From Mytilus edulis (lineage: Eukaryota; Mollusca; Bivalvia; Mytilida; Mytilidae), in contig NC_092344.1 in NCBI RefSeq assembly GCF_963676685.1, forward strand, positions 91,728,749 through 91,792,748: DNA of 64,000 nt, written 5' to 3'. The number at the start of each line of letters is the position of its first letter. The stretch's first letter is position 1. The notes below the pieces were generated by a model that saw only the letters and a program-made list of their open reading frames with translations, did no database searches and was not told the origin of the DNA. The position numbers and the translations under genes were made by a program. This document shows, piece by piece, positions 33,954 through 44,600 of this stretch.

Positions 33954-34560
33954 CATTTTTGAAAAAAGGGGGGAGGGGTATAAAACAATGTGCTGTAGAA
34001 ATAAATCAATACTGATACAATTTGTTAAAATATGTCAATCAGTTTTAACTTTTTTGTATTTACTAAAATAATGTAGTTTTTTTGTTGTTTTTTCTAGAAA
34101 GCGCTTCCTGTGTTTTGTTTCTAAGTGGGATATTTTTTATCATTGTGCCTCACTTTACCTGTTATATTAATTGATTACAAGGCCATCTGTAGACATTTAA
34201 ACTTTATACAGGTAATATTTACCTTTGCTGGATAAACATGTTTCCCGCTCTTTTGTATTTTAAGTGACATTTTAATTGTTAATATGATTCGCTTGTTACG
34301 ATTGGATGCATTTAAAGTTCATGACCTGCAATACTTTTAAAGACGCAGGTAGTGAATCATTGTTTCATTGATTTAACTATGCAATGTGTTACATAAGGAT
34401 TTTACAAATTCTATTAAAAATAGGTGATATTGAATCTGTTGGACATGTATGTTAAGTCTTTTTTTGTAATTTTACTATGTTGATTTGTATATTCAGTGAA
34501 AAAAATAAATATATATATATATACAACTTTAAATTGTAAACAATTTTTATAGGCCATTTA
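33954..34560 (+). other. TGIF 3' untranslated region (candidate)
   Basis: AT-rich sequence after the stop. AATAAA at 34504-34509, followed by a TA dinucleotide run, is the first plausible polyadenylation signal. Confidence 0.4.
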
Positions 34561-34654
34561 TAAATACATTTTTGTACATATATACATGTACATGTTATGT
34601 ATGATCAATCTAAAACTTTTCAAGAACATCTACAATATTGCTCTCACCTTGTGG

Positions 34655-35345
34655 CTTGCTTATTGGATATATTGATGGGCTTTTATGGAACCCCCCTCAT
34701 AAGTGACAGCATAAAGGTATGTTTTTGTCCATCTGCAGGTCCTGAAATGCTTGCTGTTCACTTACTTTAGTATGCCACCATCAAGTTTTATGAAACTTGA
34801 AAGCAGCCTGGCACCACACACCAATCGAACTTGTTTGGTGTTTTTACTGTGCTGAGTCTAGTCCCTTTACATGTAGAAATGAAAACAATTGCTGAATTGG
34901 TCATTTCACCATTAAATTTCATGTACTTCATCTTGCATATTTATAAACCGGTTTATCTGTTGATTCTTTAAAAGTGATGTTTAAAAACAAATATTTCATG
35001 CATATTCAGGATTTCCTATAAAACTCGAACACAGTATTTATTGCCACAAAATACAGATCAAAATTGAATTTTGGTGGTGTCACTTTAACTGTTCTAGAGT
35101 TATGCCCCTTTACAAATGAAAAAAAGCTGAATTTCTCATTTCTGTTTCTAACTTAAGTTAGCTGCAATTAAATTTAACGAAACTTTTACACAATGCTAAT
35201 TACCACAACTCGGATCAAGTACAAATTTTGGTAGCATATCTTTTTTCTGTTCTTCTGTTATGTCCCTTTATATGATATGCAAGTGGGGGCATCATATGTG
35301 GCCCATGGACACATTCTCCATTTATTAAAGGAATGATAAGTTTTG
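34655..35345 (+). repeat. bivalve repeat R6, copy 2
   Basis: Starts with GATGGGCTTTTATGGAACCC and ends GGCCCATGGACACATTCTCC then ATTTAT. In between are GAGTTATGCCCCTTTACAAA and GTTATGTCCCTTTATATGAT, about 180 bp apart. The family consists of diverged internal units. Confidence 0.5.
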
Positions 35346-36229
35346 TCAATATTTTCTAATTTACTAACAGTAACTTCTTAAAAATTACAATAAAAACTTC
35401 AGATCACGAAAATTACCTTTGAGACATGGACAACTCCTTATTGGTTTATTGGGGTTGAAGATTTTTGGGCTTTTGCCCATTTATTAGGCAACTTTTAAAG
35501 AAATTATCAGCAAGCACAGATCTATGAATAAGTCTTATGTGACAAAGAAATGTTCGTCAACTTCTTAAAGGAGATGTTGCCCTAATCTGTTTAGGCCCTT
35601 CATTGATAACTATTACCATTTTGTGTGATTTAGTCTTTGTCTTTAAAACTCCAGACAGGAACAAAATGATAAGCAAGAAGAGATTTAAATAGGTCATCAT
35701 TTGTGAAATTGTTATTTGCCTTCTTATAGTAATAGTATAAGCAATGTAGAGTAGAGTCAGCTTTCCTTCCTAAAGCTGGTGTGTTATCTCGAGACATTGT
35801 GCCTTCCTCCACATAAAAAACTGACCACGAAATGGCAAACAATAGTGCTGTACACTAGCATTGAAATCTAAACAATCCTTTCACCATATAATTAATACAC
35901 TTGTTACAATCAATATATAATTGACAAACAATAATTCCTTACAGTGAAAACTTTAAGTTCGGTGCTTTATTGCTAAAGAATATGGAACAAATCCTTGGTA
36001 ATATGTGGTATGGATTTGTTGAAGGCAGTACAGTGACTAGTTATTAACTTCTATGACATTTGGCTTTCATTTTAAGTTTGCAAATTGTTTCCCTTATTAA
36101 ACTAAGAAAAAATAGCTTGTGAAGAGTCATAAAGCAGGATGAAGCGTAAAAAGAATCTTAGGCAATATAGGAAAGGTGTACTGACGTAAAAAGAATCTTA
36201 CTTTAACGGCACACCCAATCTAATATAAA
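35346..36229. other. intergenic, nothing recognised
   Basis: AT-rich. A diverged R1 trace (ATGTGGTATGGATTTGTTGA, 36002-36021) is possible. No gene seen. Confidence 0.35.
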
Positions 36230-36530
36230 TAAAAAAGAAGATGTAGTATGATTGCCAATGAGACAACTATAGGTCACCGTACGGCCTTTAACAATAAGCA
36301 AAGCCCATACCGCATGGTCAAGTATAAAAGCCCGGAAATGACAAATGTAAAACAATTCAAACGGGAAAACTAACCGGCCTAATTTATGTGCAAACAAATG
36401 AACGAAAAACAAATAGGTTACACATCACCAAACCAAAACCACTGAATTACAGGCTCCTGACTTGGGACAGGCACATACAGAGTGTGTCGGGGTTAAACAT
36501 GTTAGCGGGATCCCAACCCTCCCCTAACTT
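36230..36530 (+). repeat. R1 dispersed repeat, best preserved forward copy
   Basis: In order: GATGTAGTATGATTGCCAAT and GAGACAACTATAGGTCACCG, ACGGCCTTTAACAATAAGCA, AAGCCCATACCGCATGG, AACTAACCGGCCTAATTTAT, CACTGAATTACAGGCTCCTG, CTTGGGACAGGCACATACAG and GTTAGCGGGATCCCAACCCT. This serves as the reference for the other copies in the window. Confidence 0.8.
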
Positions 36531-36551
36531 TGTTTTATAACTGTATTCAAT

Positions 36552-36662
36552 ATATTCCAATCTAATTAAAAACCGATCTTTCATCGCTCCTGTTTCTGAT
36601 ATGTCGCGTGGGAGCCAGAAACAGGAGCGATGAGAGATCGGGTTTTAATTAGATTGAATATA
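36552..36662. repeat. 111-bp hairpin element
   Basis: Arms of about 47 bp (36552-36598 and 36616-36662) pair almost perfectly around a 17-bp loop: AATCTAATTAAAAACCGATC and GCTCCTGTTTCTG against their complements. It looks like a miniature inverted-repeat element. Confidence 0.75.
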
Positions 36663-36750
36663 TTCAAGGCGCTTATTTATGAAATGTAGCAAAAATCTAA
36701 CAAGTGGTGGATTCTGTGAAGGAACATTCATACTAGTCCGAGATTACTCT

Positions 36751-36838
36751 GACGTCCAGCGGCTGTTTTGCCAGACAAGCTGGGGCGGCTGTTTTGCCAG
36801 ACAAGCTAGCTTGTCTGGCAAAACAGCCGTTGGACGTC
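36751..36838. repeat. nested palindrome with 44-bp zero-spacer core
   Basis: 36786-36829 is a perfect palindrome of two 22-base arms meeting at AGCT-AGCT (arm CGGCTGTTTTGCCAGACAAG then CT). The outer left copy (36751-36781) is a further copy of the arm, matching the right arm through GACGTC at 36808-36838 with one mismatch. So the arm sequence is present three times, twice direct and once inverted. Confidence 0.85.
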
Positions 36839-37364
36839 AAATTGCATACATGGAAAATGCCCGAAAAAATATCATCTGCATAAAATGGGTAAAAAAAAAA
36901 TTTTTGCGTCGCTCCGTTCGGCAGGCTGCCTCCCCTTACAGGCCAGGCAATTTACGGCCCTGAAAACCACCAAGAGAAAATCTGATCAGGGAAAATTGTT
37001 GAGATATCGTGACTGTACATATCAGTCAAATTGTTGGTAGACTTATAGGAGTTGTAGCCTTTTGATTTTGAAAGCTATGATAAGCAAGACATAACCTACA
37101 CATAGTTAAAAATGACTCAAACAATCGGACGACTCCTTATTGGAGTAACTGCTCTTAAATGATAATATTTTATCTTAAAAACTTGAAAACTATAAAAGAT
37201 GGACAGAAAATTTACAAGCAAAAGTTATCAACACTGAAGTCAAGATCTGTAATTCAACATGGCCGAAATACGGCGTCAGGTGACTCGAGCTCCCTTATTG
37301 AAGTTATTGCCCTTTATGACGACTTTCACCATTATTTTGCATTTCCCCCTTTTATTTTGAAAAC
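36839..37364. other. intergenic, diverged repeat pieces
   Basis: About 37205-37330 carries AGTTATCAACACTGAAGTCA and GAAGTTATTGCCCTTTATGA, resembling parts of the AGCTCACCTGG family. No gene. Confidence 0.35.
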
Positions 37365-38220
37365 TAGACAGGAGCCTGTAATTCAGTGGTTGTCGTTTGT
37401 TTATGTGTTGCATGTTTGTTTTTCGTTTATTTTTAGCTCACCTGGCCTGAAGGACCAAGTTCGCTTTTCTCATCACTTGGCGTCCGTCGTTGGCGTTAAC
37501 TTTTTACATTTTGAACCTCTCCTAGAGAACCACTGAATGAAATGAAACCAAACATGGCATGAATGTTCCTAATGAGGTGCTGACCAAGTGTTGTTACTTT
37601 GTAGCCGATCCACCATCCAAGATGGCTGCCAGCGGGGGACTAAGTTTAACATAGGACCCTATTGGAAATACATACAAATGACTTCTTTTAGAGAACCACT
37701 GAATGGAATGAAACCAAACAGCATGAATGCACCTAATGAGATGCTGACCAAGTGCTGTTACTTTGTCGCCAATCCAACGTCCAAGATGGCCGCCAGTGGG
37801 GGACTTAGTTAAACATAGGACCTTATGGGAAATACATACAAATTTCTTCTTTTAGAGACCTACTGTATGGAATGAAACCAAACATAGCATAAATGTTCCT
37901 TCCTTAATGAGGAGCTGGCAAAGTGTTGTTACTTTGTAGCCAAATTTTATCTTTTTTTAAATGATTTCAAAAACCCAAGTAGTCGGGTGAGCAATAGAGG
38001 CTCTTAAGAGCCTCTAGCTGTAAATAAATAAGGCTGTAAGTTTTCTCGTTTTAATTGTTTTACATTGTCATTTCAAGGCCTTTTATAGCTTACTATGCGG
38101 TATGGGCTTTGCTCATTGTTGAAGGCCGTACGCTGACCTATAGTTGTTAATTGCTGTGTCATTTTGGTCTCTTGTGGAGAGTTGTCTCATTGGTAATCAA
38201 ACCACATCTTCTTTTTTTCA
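37365..38220 (-). repeat. R1 reverse copy interrupted by an AGCTCACCTGG element
   Basis: 37369-37425 (AGGAGCCTGTAATTCAGTGG, TTTGTTTATGTGTTGC) and 38022-38215 (AAATAAGGCTGTAAGTTTTC through TCATTGGTAATCAAACCACA) are consecutive parts of one reverse R1 copy. The sequence between them (about 37434-38019) belongs to a different family, so it inserted into an existing R1 element. Confidence 0.7.
37434..38019 (+). repeat. AGCTCACCTGG family element (R5) with about 165-bp internal units
   Basis: Begins TAGCTCACCTGGCCTGAAGG and ends GGCTCTTAAGAGCCTCTAGC. Units starting AGAGAACCACTGA or AGAGACCTACTGT occur at 37524, 37690 and 37854, each followed by GAATGAAACCAAACA, CTTTGTNGCC and, in two of three units, CCAAGATGGC. 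I recall this as a very widespread bivalve repeat. No transposase or RT. Confidence 0.75.
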
Positions 38221-38665
38221 TATATAATAGATAAAAACAAACTTTTTATTGCAAAAATGATCAGCAATACCATATTTTCAATTAAGCCATCATGCACAGG
38301 CACTCGTCTCTTTATTTGTTTACCTATTGACTTTTAATAGTTAATTGGTAAACAAAAATCTGACGGACATGTGCCTCTATCATCCTGATTGGAAATTGTA
38401 GTCGACTCGTTCTTGGAGGTAATTCCCTTCAATAAGTTTTTATGATTTATTTTTTTCGGAGAGTTTCTACCTACTATTTTGAGAAGTGTAAATAGATAAA
38501 AATGTAGATGTAAACTTCAAAGCAAAAAACGATCAGCAGGACAAGATCTACAAATATGTCTGTAATTGTAAGTTTTAAAACTCTTTAGATCTCTTTATAG
38601 AGTTATTGCCCTTTAAAATGGATTTTTACCAATAAATAGCAGAGGCTCTTTAGAGCATTTAGTTA
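38221..38665. repeat. diverged R5-related fragment
   Basis: Ends with GAGTTATTGCCCTTTAAAAT and GCAGAGGCTCTTTAGAGCAT, the same type of ending as R5 at 37990-38015. The 5' portion is unclear. Confidence 0.4.
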
Positions 38666-39410
38666 TCAATCAGCATGCACAGAATCATGGAGATCATGAA
38701 AAGTAAGATGATAGAGATGGAATTGAGCGATTTTTTTTAAATTTTACATGCGTTTCTTATTTGTTAATTTAACTTTGCCATATTAGTTGTAAAGTAGTTC
38801 TGTGAATTCATTTTTTTTCTTCCAGTGTCACTTCCAGTTTTTTATCTGGATTTTGTTTAAATTGAGATGCTGTCTTAACATGCACTTGCTCTATGCTGTT
38901 ATAGGTAAAAGTACTAAAGAGAGGTTTCGTGTTTACAGAAAAGCTATTGGCGAATAAGGGAAGGACAAGAAACTCGAAGAAAATTATTCAATAACAATAT
39001 TTTTATAAATTAAGAGAAAGCCCATGATCATGTGATATTTATAGAAAAATTTCACTTCATGTCGGTTCCGTGTCGTCACTTTTAAACTATTTAACCATTA
39101 TTTTTTTTTAATTAGAGTTGTTACTGGTGGCAAAAAGGAGCTATGGTTTAAAATTGATGATTTCGAAAGTTGCCGTTCAGTAGATATGGTTCTTGATAAA
39201 TAAGAAAGCAGCGAGAACATGCACGAAAACGACTTCAAAATAAAGAAAAGCCAGCCTGTTGTCTATTTGTAACTTATTGATTACCCGCTGACATGTACTT
39301 TTGGGGCAAAATCTATAGACGATAGAGAAAATAATGTTCAAATCAACAATATTAGATCGAAAACTGAAGAGATTTTAGTAATGGATAATTTTGGTTTTGT
39401 AGAATCAATG
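38666..39410. other. intergenic, nothing recognised
   Basis: AT-rich sequence without a coding frame or clear repeat. Confidence 0.4.
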
Positions 39411-39575
39411 ATCAGTGGCGAATTAAGGGGAGTCAGGGTGCCCTGGCCCCCTTTTGTTGTAAAAATTGTGGTTGATTATTTAGGGAATCACTGATGCATG
39501 ACAAGGGCGGTCCCCTCTTAGGCAATTAATGCCCCCCTTTTTTACACAAATTTCTGGATCCGCCACAGATGATAG
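39411..39575. repeat. GGATCCGCC-type miniature repeat (R7), copy 1
   Basis: Starts GATCAGTGGCGAATTAAGG and ends TTCTGGATCCGCCACAGATG, with C/G-rich runs inside (GGCCCCCTTTTG, GCCCCCCTTTT). Related to the copies at 39966-40107 and 56797-56958. Confidence 0.55.
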
Positions 39576-39599
39576 ACAGAAACTAAATCTCGTGAAATG

Positions 39600-39965
39600 T
39601 ATATAAAAATAAGATATGATATAATTGCAAAAAAACATCAAACCACCAAAGTGCAATCCATACTGTATAGTCGGTTATAAAAGACCACACATGAAAAATG
39701 TGAAATAATTCACTTCTAGGAGAACAGTTATCGGCCTAACTCATAACAAAACTATCATTAACGAAATAAGCAAAAATGATAGACATAAAACAACGAACCC
39801 CATTAAACTACAGACTCCCGACATGTGACATATAAAAAAGAAGATGAGGTATGATTGCCAACGAGACAACTCCACAACAGACCAAATGACACAGAAATTA
39901 ACAATTATATGTCACCGTGTGGCCTTCTTTATACAATGAGCAAAGCCCGTTCCGCATAGAAAGCT
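39600..39965 (+). repeat. two R1 copies in tandem
   Basis: A diverged copy (39605-39830: ATATGATATAATTGC, CCATACTGTATAGTCGG, AGACTCCCGACATGTGACA) is followed by a better one (39838-39962: GATGAGGTATGATTGCCAAC, GAGACAACTCCACAACAGAC, GAGCAAAGCCCGTTCCGCAT). Confidence 0.65.
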
Positions 39966-40110
39966 TTATATATGGCCAGTGGTGGACCCAGGGGGAGGGT
40001 TACGGGGGTTGGAACCCCCATTTTTGTTGGACGATCAATGCATTTGAAGGGGACATATAGTTGGAACCCCCACCTTTTAAAATGGCTCAGTGGATCCGCC
40101 CCTGATGCGG
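39966..40110. repeat. GGATCCGCC-type miniature repeat (R7), copy 2
   Basis: Inverted-repeat-like ends (GGCCAGTGGTGGACCC and GTGGATCCGCCCCTG) flank GGGGGTTGGAACCCCC, ATCAATGCATTTGAAGGG and GGAACCCCCACCTTTTAAAA. It is inserted directly after the R1 copy. Confidence 0.65.
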
Positions 40111-40643
40111 CATTACGGAGAGCACATTTGTGAGCGCTCAACCCTTCCCTTGGACCTTGGTGTGACGGATCAACGTATGATGAACATAAGCGCAAATAAA
40201 CATGTATTATCATATAAAAATTCATGAGTGTTATATTGCAATAATGTGTACAGAAAAGTGAACCGTGCCGGTGGCATGATCGAATTGTCAGATTATTCTT
40301 CATAGAAGTGTTTGTCCCATAAATGAGGTATATCAGTGACCGTTGTGGATAGAAAAACGCAAAAATAATTGAACTAGGGAATAAATTACGGATTTTGGGA
40401 AAAAAGGGGGAGGGCCAAAAACAATTGTTCTGTCCCCAAGTACCTATACTGACCTATACTGCATGCGGACGATATTGAATTTACCGGTTCATGATTCTAT
40501 ATAATTAAGTCTTGGACAAATAGATAAATGTATTAGTCCAAGTTATGATATTAACTTTGAGAAATAAATAAAATAGTTAGGTCTATATTATGAAATCAGC
40601 ATTTCTTATCAAATCTCATAAAATTTTCGCCAATAACAGTAAT
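40111..40643. other. intergenic, nothing recognised
   Basis: AT-rich; no gene or clear repeat. Confidence 0.4.
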
Positions 40644-41107
40644 ATGGGGACGAAGTCCCCAATAACAGTAGAAAATTCAATAAAAAAAAAAAATTCGGGA
40701 AAATTTCCCGAATTTTTCATTGTACTAATGAACTCAAAATCGTTCAATTTTTTTTATGTCATGTTTTGGAATCCCGGACCTGCGCAGAAATGTACAATAT
40801 ACTTCCTTTTTCCGGTCTCGTTTGTATGAAACTTTGAGTAAAATATATATTTATCAGTCTAGTATAAAATAGGAAGAAACGTGCAATACCAATTTCATTT
40901 TTAATAATTCCTTGATATGAAAAAAACGTTACCTAATGATAGCGTTTCTTTGTTTACATTGCATATGACGTCATAATTTAAATAACGTCACAACTAAAAT
41001 CCCTAACAACAGAACCAAACTCGGAAACGTTACGGTATTTCCGTTTCTTTTTTTTTTGACAAATAATTAAGTTACAAAAAAATAATTCATACAGACTTCG
41101 TCCCCAT
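40644..41107. mobile_element. 464-bp inverted-repeat element upstream of PIGG
   Basis: Perfect 14-bp ends ATGGGGACGAAGTC (40644-40657) and its complement (41094-41107). Internal palindromes include GGGGACGAAGTCCCC at the left end and ATTCGGGAAAATTTCCCGAA (40693-40712). It also contains a perfect cyclic-AMP response element TGACGTCA (40966-40973) about 350 bp before the PIGG start. I recall GGGGACGAAGTCCCC sequences as dispersed in mussel DNA. Confidence 0.6.
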
Positions 41108-41296
41108 TTACAGGTAATGCCTGCCTCATATTAGTTGTAAATAAGATGATACTTTATGCTTTTTTAATTCGAATCTAACTCTTGGATTTAATATTATACC
41201 TATGTTTTGTCTCAGAAGTTCACTGAGGATTTTGAGTGATAAAGAGAATTTCTGGAATTAAGGAGCAAGGGAAATAACTCTAGAAATCAAAACAAG

Positions 41297-41314
41297 ATGT
41301 CTGCGCCCATGTAG
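41297..41314 (+). promoter_or_regulatory. short upstream ORF before PIGG
   Basis: ATG TCT GCG CCC ATG TAG, whose last two codons form a start-stop pair, ends six bases before the PIGG ATG and is in the same frame. The in-frame TAG fixes 41321 as the first usable start. If transcribed, it would reduce initiation at PIGG. Transcription is assumed. Confidence 0.4.
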
Positions 41315-41320
41315 AAAAAA

Positions 41321-41665
41321 ATGAAAATATTCATTATTGCCATTATTATATTTTCCACGTTACTAGCATATTCTGTTTTTCTTAGGAGTTTCATATCCCC
41401 GAAGAAAATATTGGACGACACATCTTCACATGAAAATGTTTTTCAGAAGTTGCACTCAAATGATATTATGATATCAAATGTGTATAGAAAAATGTTTTCA
41501 GAAATGCTCTATGAAAAAGTAGTTGTTGTGTTAATTGATGCACTAAGAGTTGATTTTGCTGGAGGTGAACAGATGCCATTTCTTCAAAGTAAAAAAGAAT
41601 TAGATGGAATGAATTCATTTGTGGCCATAGTAAAACCTCCAACTGTTACATTACCAAGAATAAAG
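41321..41665 (+). CDS. PIGG exon 1: signal anchor and catalytic Thr
   Basis: Residues 1-115, phase 0 donor AAG-GTGTGT. It holds the hydrophobic N-terminus, the LIDALRVDF strand with Asp73 and the PPTVTLPRIK nucleophile motif (Thr108 by alignment). Confidence 0.93.
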
Positions 41666-44600
41666 GTGTGTTTTACATCACAGTTAAAATTGATAGTTAA
41701 TTGAGACCAGGGACTTTGTATACTATGTTTATTTTGTACATACCACACCACTTTCTATTGAGAAGAAAACAGTACATTTTTAGTAGAATGTACTGTGCCA
41801 GGCACAACACTATCTATAGATACAAAATACATTGTATGGGAATTGTTATGAACTGCTCAAAACATTATACTTCCAAATAAACATGGAATTTATCAAAAAT
41901 TTCAAGCACAAGAAATTATGCAAATTCCATACTCATAGACATGATAGACGTTTTAACTCAATAAAAGTACAATTTAACTCCAGGAATGTAGACTAGAGTT
42001 ATCTACCGTTTGAATAATTATGTCAACAAGGAATTTGCATGCAAAACATACAAATCAATTTCCTAAAATTAAATTGTACAGTATTGAATTCAAATGACTT
42101 TTACCATAAAAAATTATTAAATAAAGAACTGCTGAACCAACACCTATGTTTTGTGCTTCCGTAAGTAGATACAAGATGGTATGCAGGGTTGTCAGATAAA
42201 AATCAAATACCTCTACATTGACGAAAACACTTAAGTTATAAACTGCAACTTTTATTGTCGACATGTTTCGCCAAATTAGATTGCATCATCAGGAGACAAA
42301 GTATACAAAATTAGAACCCCTGAAGTACAAAAAAACTGCATCTTGTATGTGACGTCATAAGTGTCCAAACCCTTACCACTTCGACTGGCTTCCCTTTGGC
42401 CAGAGGTACTACTCACAATCGCGTCGGGAATGGTGTAAAGTGGTTTAACTTTACCCGCTAAAAATTTCTTGGCAATGTACCATCATTCTGTGCCGTCAGA
42501 AAATTAAATGTAAAATCATTTAAGTGTGAAGCCATAAAAAGGATCTTTCAAAAGTGAATGGAGATGACTTAAAAAAGCCAAGATAGACTTCATGTACTAC
42601 TCAGAACCTACAGGATATTAAACATTAAAGAAGTAAGATACAAAGAACATAAATCATTCCCACCCTCATTTCCAGTTCAACCAACAATACCAAGAAATTT
42701 TGCATTGATAGCCTTTTAGAAAGACTTGGATTGGTTGAGCATGATATTTTTGAAAGATTTTAAAGTGAAGTAATGTCTATTTTTGTTTTGCATAGTGACA
42801 GTTAACAAAAGTATTCAACAGCAAGCTGAATTAAACTTCTCCCTTTGATATTTGAGGAAAAAGTTATAATGTACATGTCATACCCCAGTTTTGATAAATT
42901 TAGGGTTGGGGAAAATGAATGGGTTTTTTTTCAACAATCTTCGAAAATAAAAAAAAAATTGACCGCTTTTTTACGCCCGATACTTATATATCGAATGCAT
43001 TCGGTGTTTATCATAATATCTATGGAACAACTGGGCCAAGAAAAATGTCAAAAGGTTATTTTTACTGTTTGCACTGTGACCGTCTAAAAATAGAAATTTA
43101 TGTTTCCTTAAGGATACATTCGGCATGAAAGTGTTTTAACATCTCCTTCCAAATGAAAAGTTAAAGAATGCCACTTAGCATCAAAGGTTAATGTGTTTAC
43201 ATATGATAGTATATCCATGCATGTTGAACATGTTTTGTAGGCATTGACAACTGGCAGTATCCCAGGGTTTGTAGATGTAGTTATGAACTTTGGTTCTTCA
43301 TCCTTGACAGAGGACAATGTTGTGACACAAATGAAGCATCATGGGAAAAAGATGGTATTTTATGGTGATGACACATGGCTTAATCTATTCCCGGACCACT
43401 TTGTCAGATATGAAGGGACAACTTCATTCTTTGTAACTGACTATACCGAGGTTAGAGTAATCATTTATTAAGTGATATTAACTTACACAACTTACACAAA
43501 TTTCCATTATTATCCATAGCATGTTATCAATGTCACCATTTAGCAGAACTTTGTTAAATTTAAAAATCAGCATAAGTTAAACACTGGAAAACAACTGTAA
43601 TTACATTGTGTAAATTTCTATTTACATCAATTGATTTTATACAACACAAAATAACAATAGAAAGTAAATATATTATTATAGAAAATTTTCATTGACGAAC
43701 ATAAAAAAAATATATATAGTGGAATGTAATATTTTTTTTAATTTGTTGAAAAAACCATTAATTGATATGTAAAGGATATGAAATGTTTAATCATGAAAAT
43801 TTTTAACAAATGTTTATATGCATACTAATACTAAGTGTATAATTGGCAAAAATGGTATGGCTAACAGCAGACTTTATATTTGACTATATGTTGTATGATT
43901 TTGTGTCTAAATACATGTAATTCATCTGCATGATTACAGGTTGATAATAATGTGACCCGTCACTTGGAAAAAGAGCTTTCTGAACTTGATTTTGATATGA
44001 TGGTATTACACTATCTTGGGCTTGACCACATAGGACATATAGCTGGTCCCTTCAGTCCACTCATAGGTCCAAAGCTAAAAGAAATGGATGATATTATCAG
44101 AAACATTTATCAGGAATTGAGTAAGGTATTGTTTAAATACTATAAAAATCAATCTATTGAAATATTATTTGAAAGATTGAAGATCACAAAAGGTTTTCAT
44201 TTTTTTGCATATACACATGTTTTTTATTAGTTTTCTGTAGGTTACAATAAATACTTCTTTCGAGATAATTGTTAATTCAGAATTATTCTACTTGTCAATA
44301 TGTTTAATTATTGCAATAATGCACAGGGATAGATATGTTAAAAATAAAATTTCGATTTAATTTTTATAGCATTATTTGTATACAATGTTTCCTGTAATCT
44401 TAATAATTGATCTCATATTTTAAACCCCCACTCTATGATTGATTGGTTGTTGGTTGCTTAACGTCCAGTGGCAAAAAAAACCACTCTAAGAGTTGGGATT
44501 ATATTGTAACATATTGTTTGTCTAATAAGTATCTATGTCATACTTTTTCTCAGAAACAACTAAACACAATGACCATATTTGGTCAGCAGCTTGACAGTAA

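Noticed and set aside
37159..37536. 125-codon frame on the + strand
   Set aside because: Runs through R5- and R1-type repeat sequence and shows no protein family features.
39929..40303. 124-codon frame on the - strand
   Set aside because: Covers an R1 copy and the R7 repeat; translation of repeats only.
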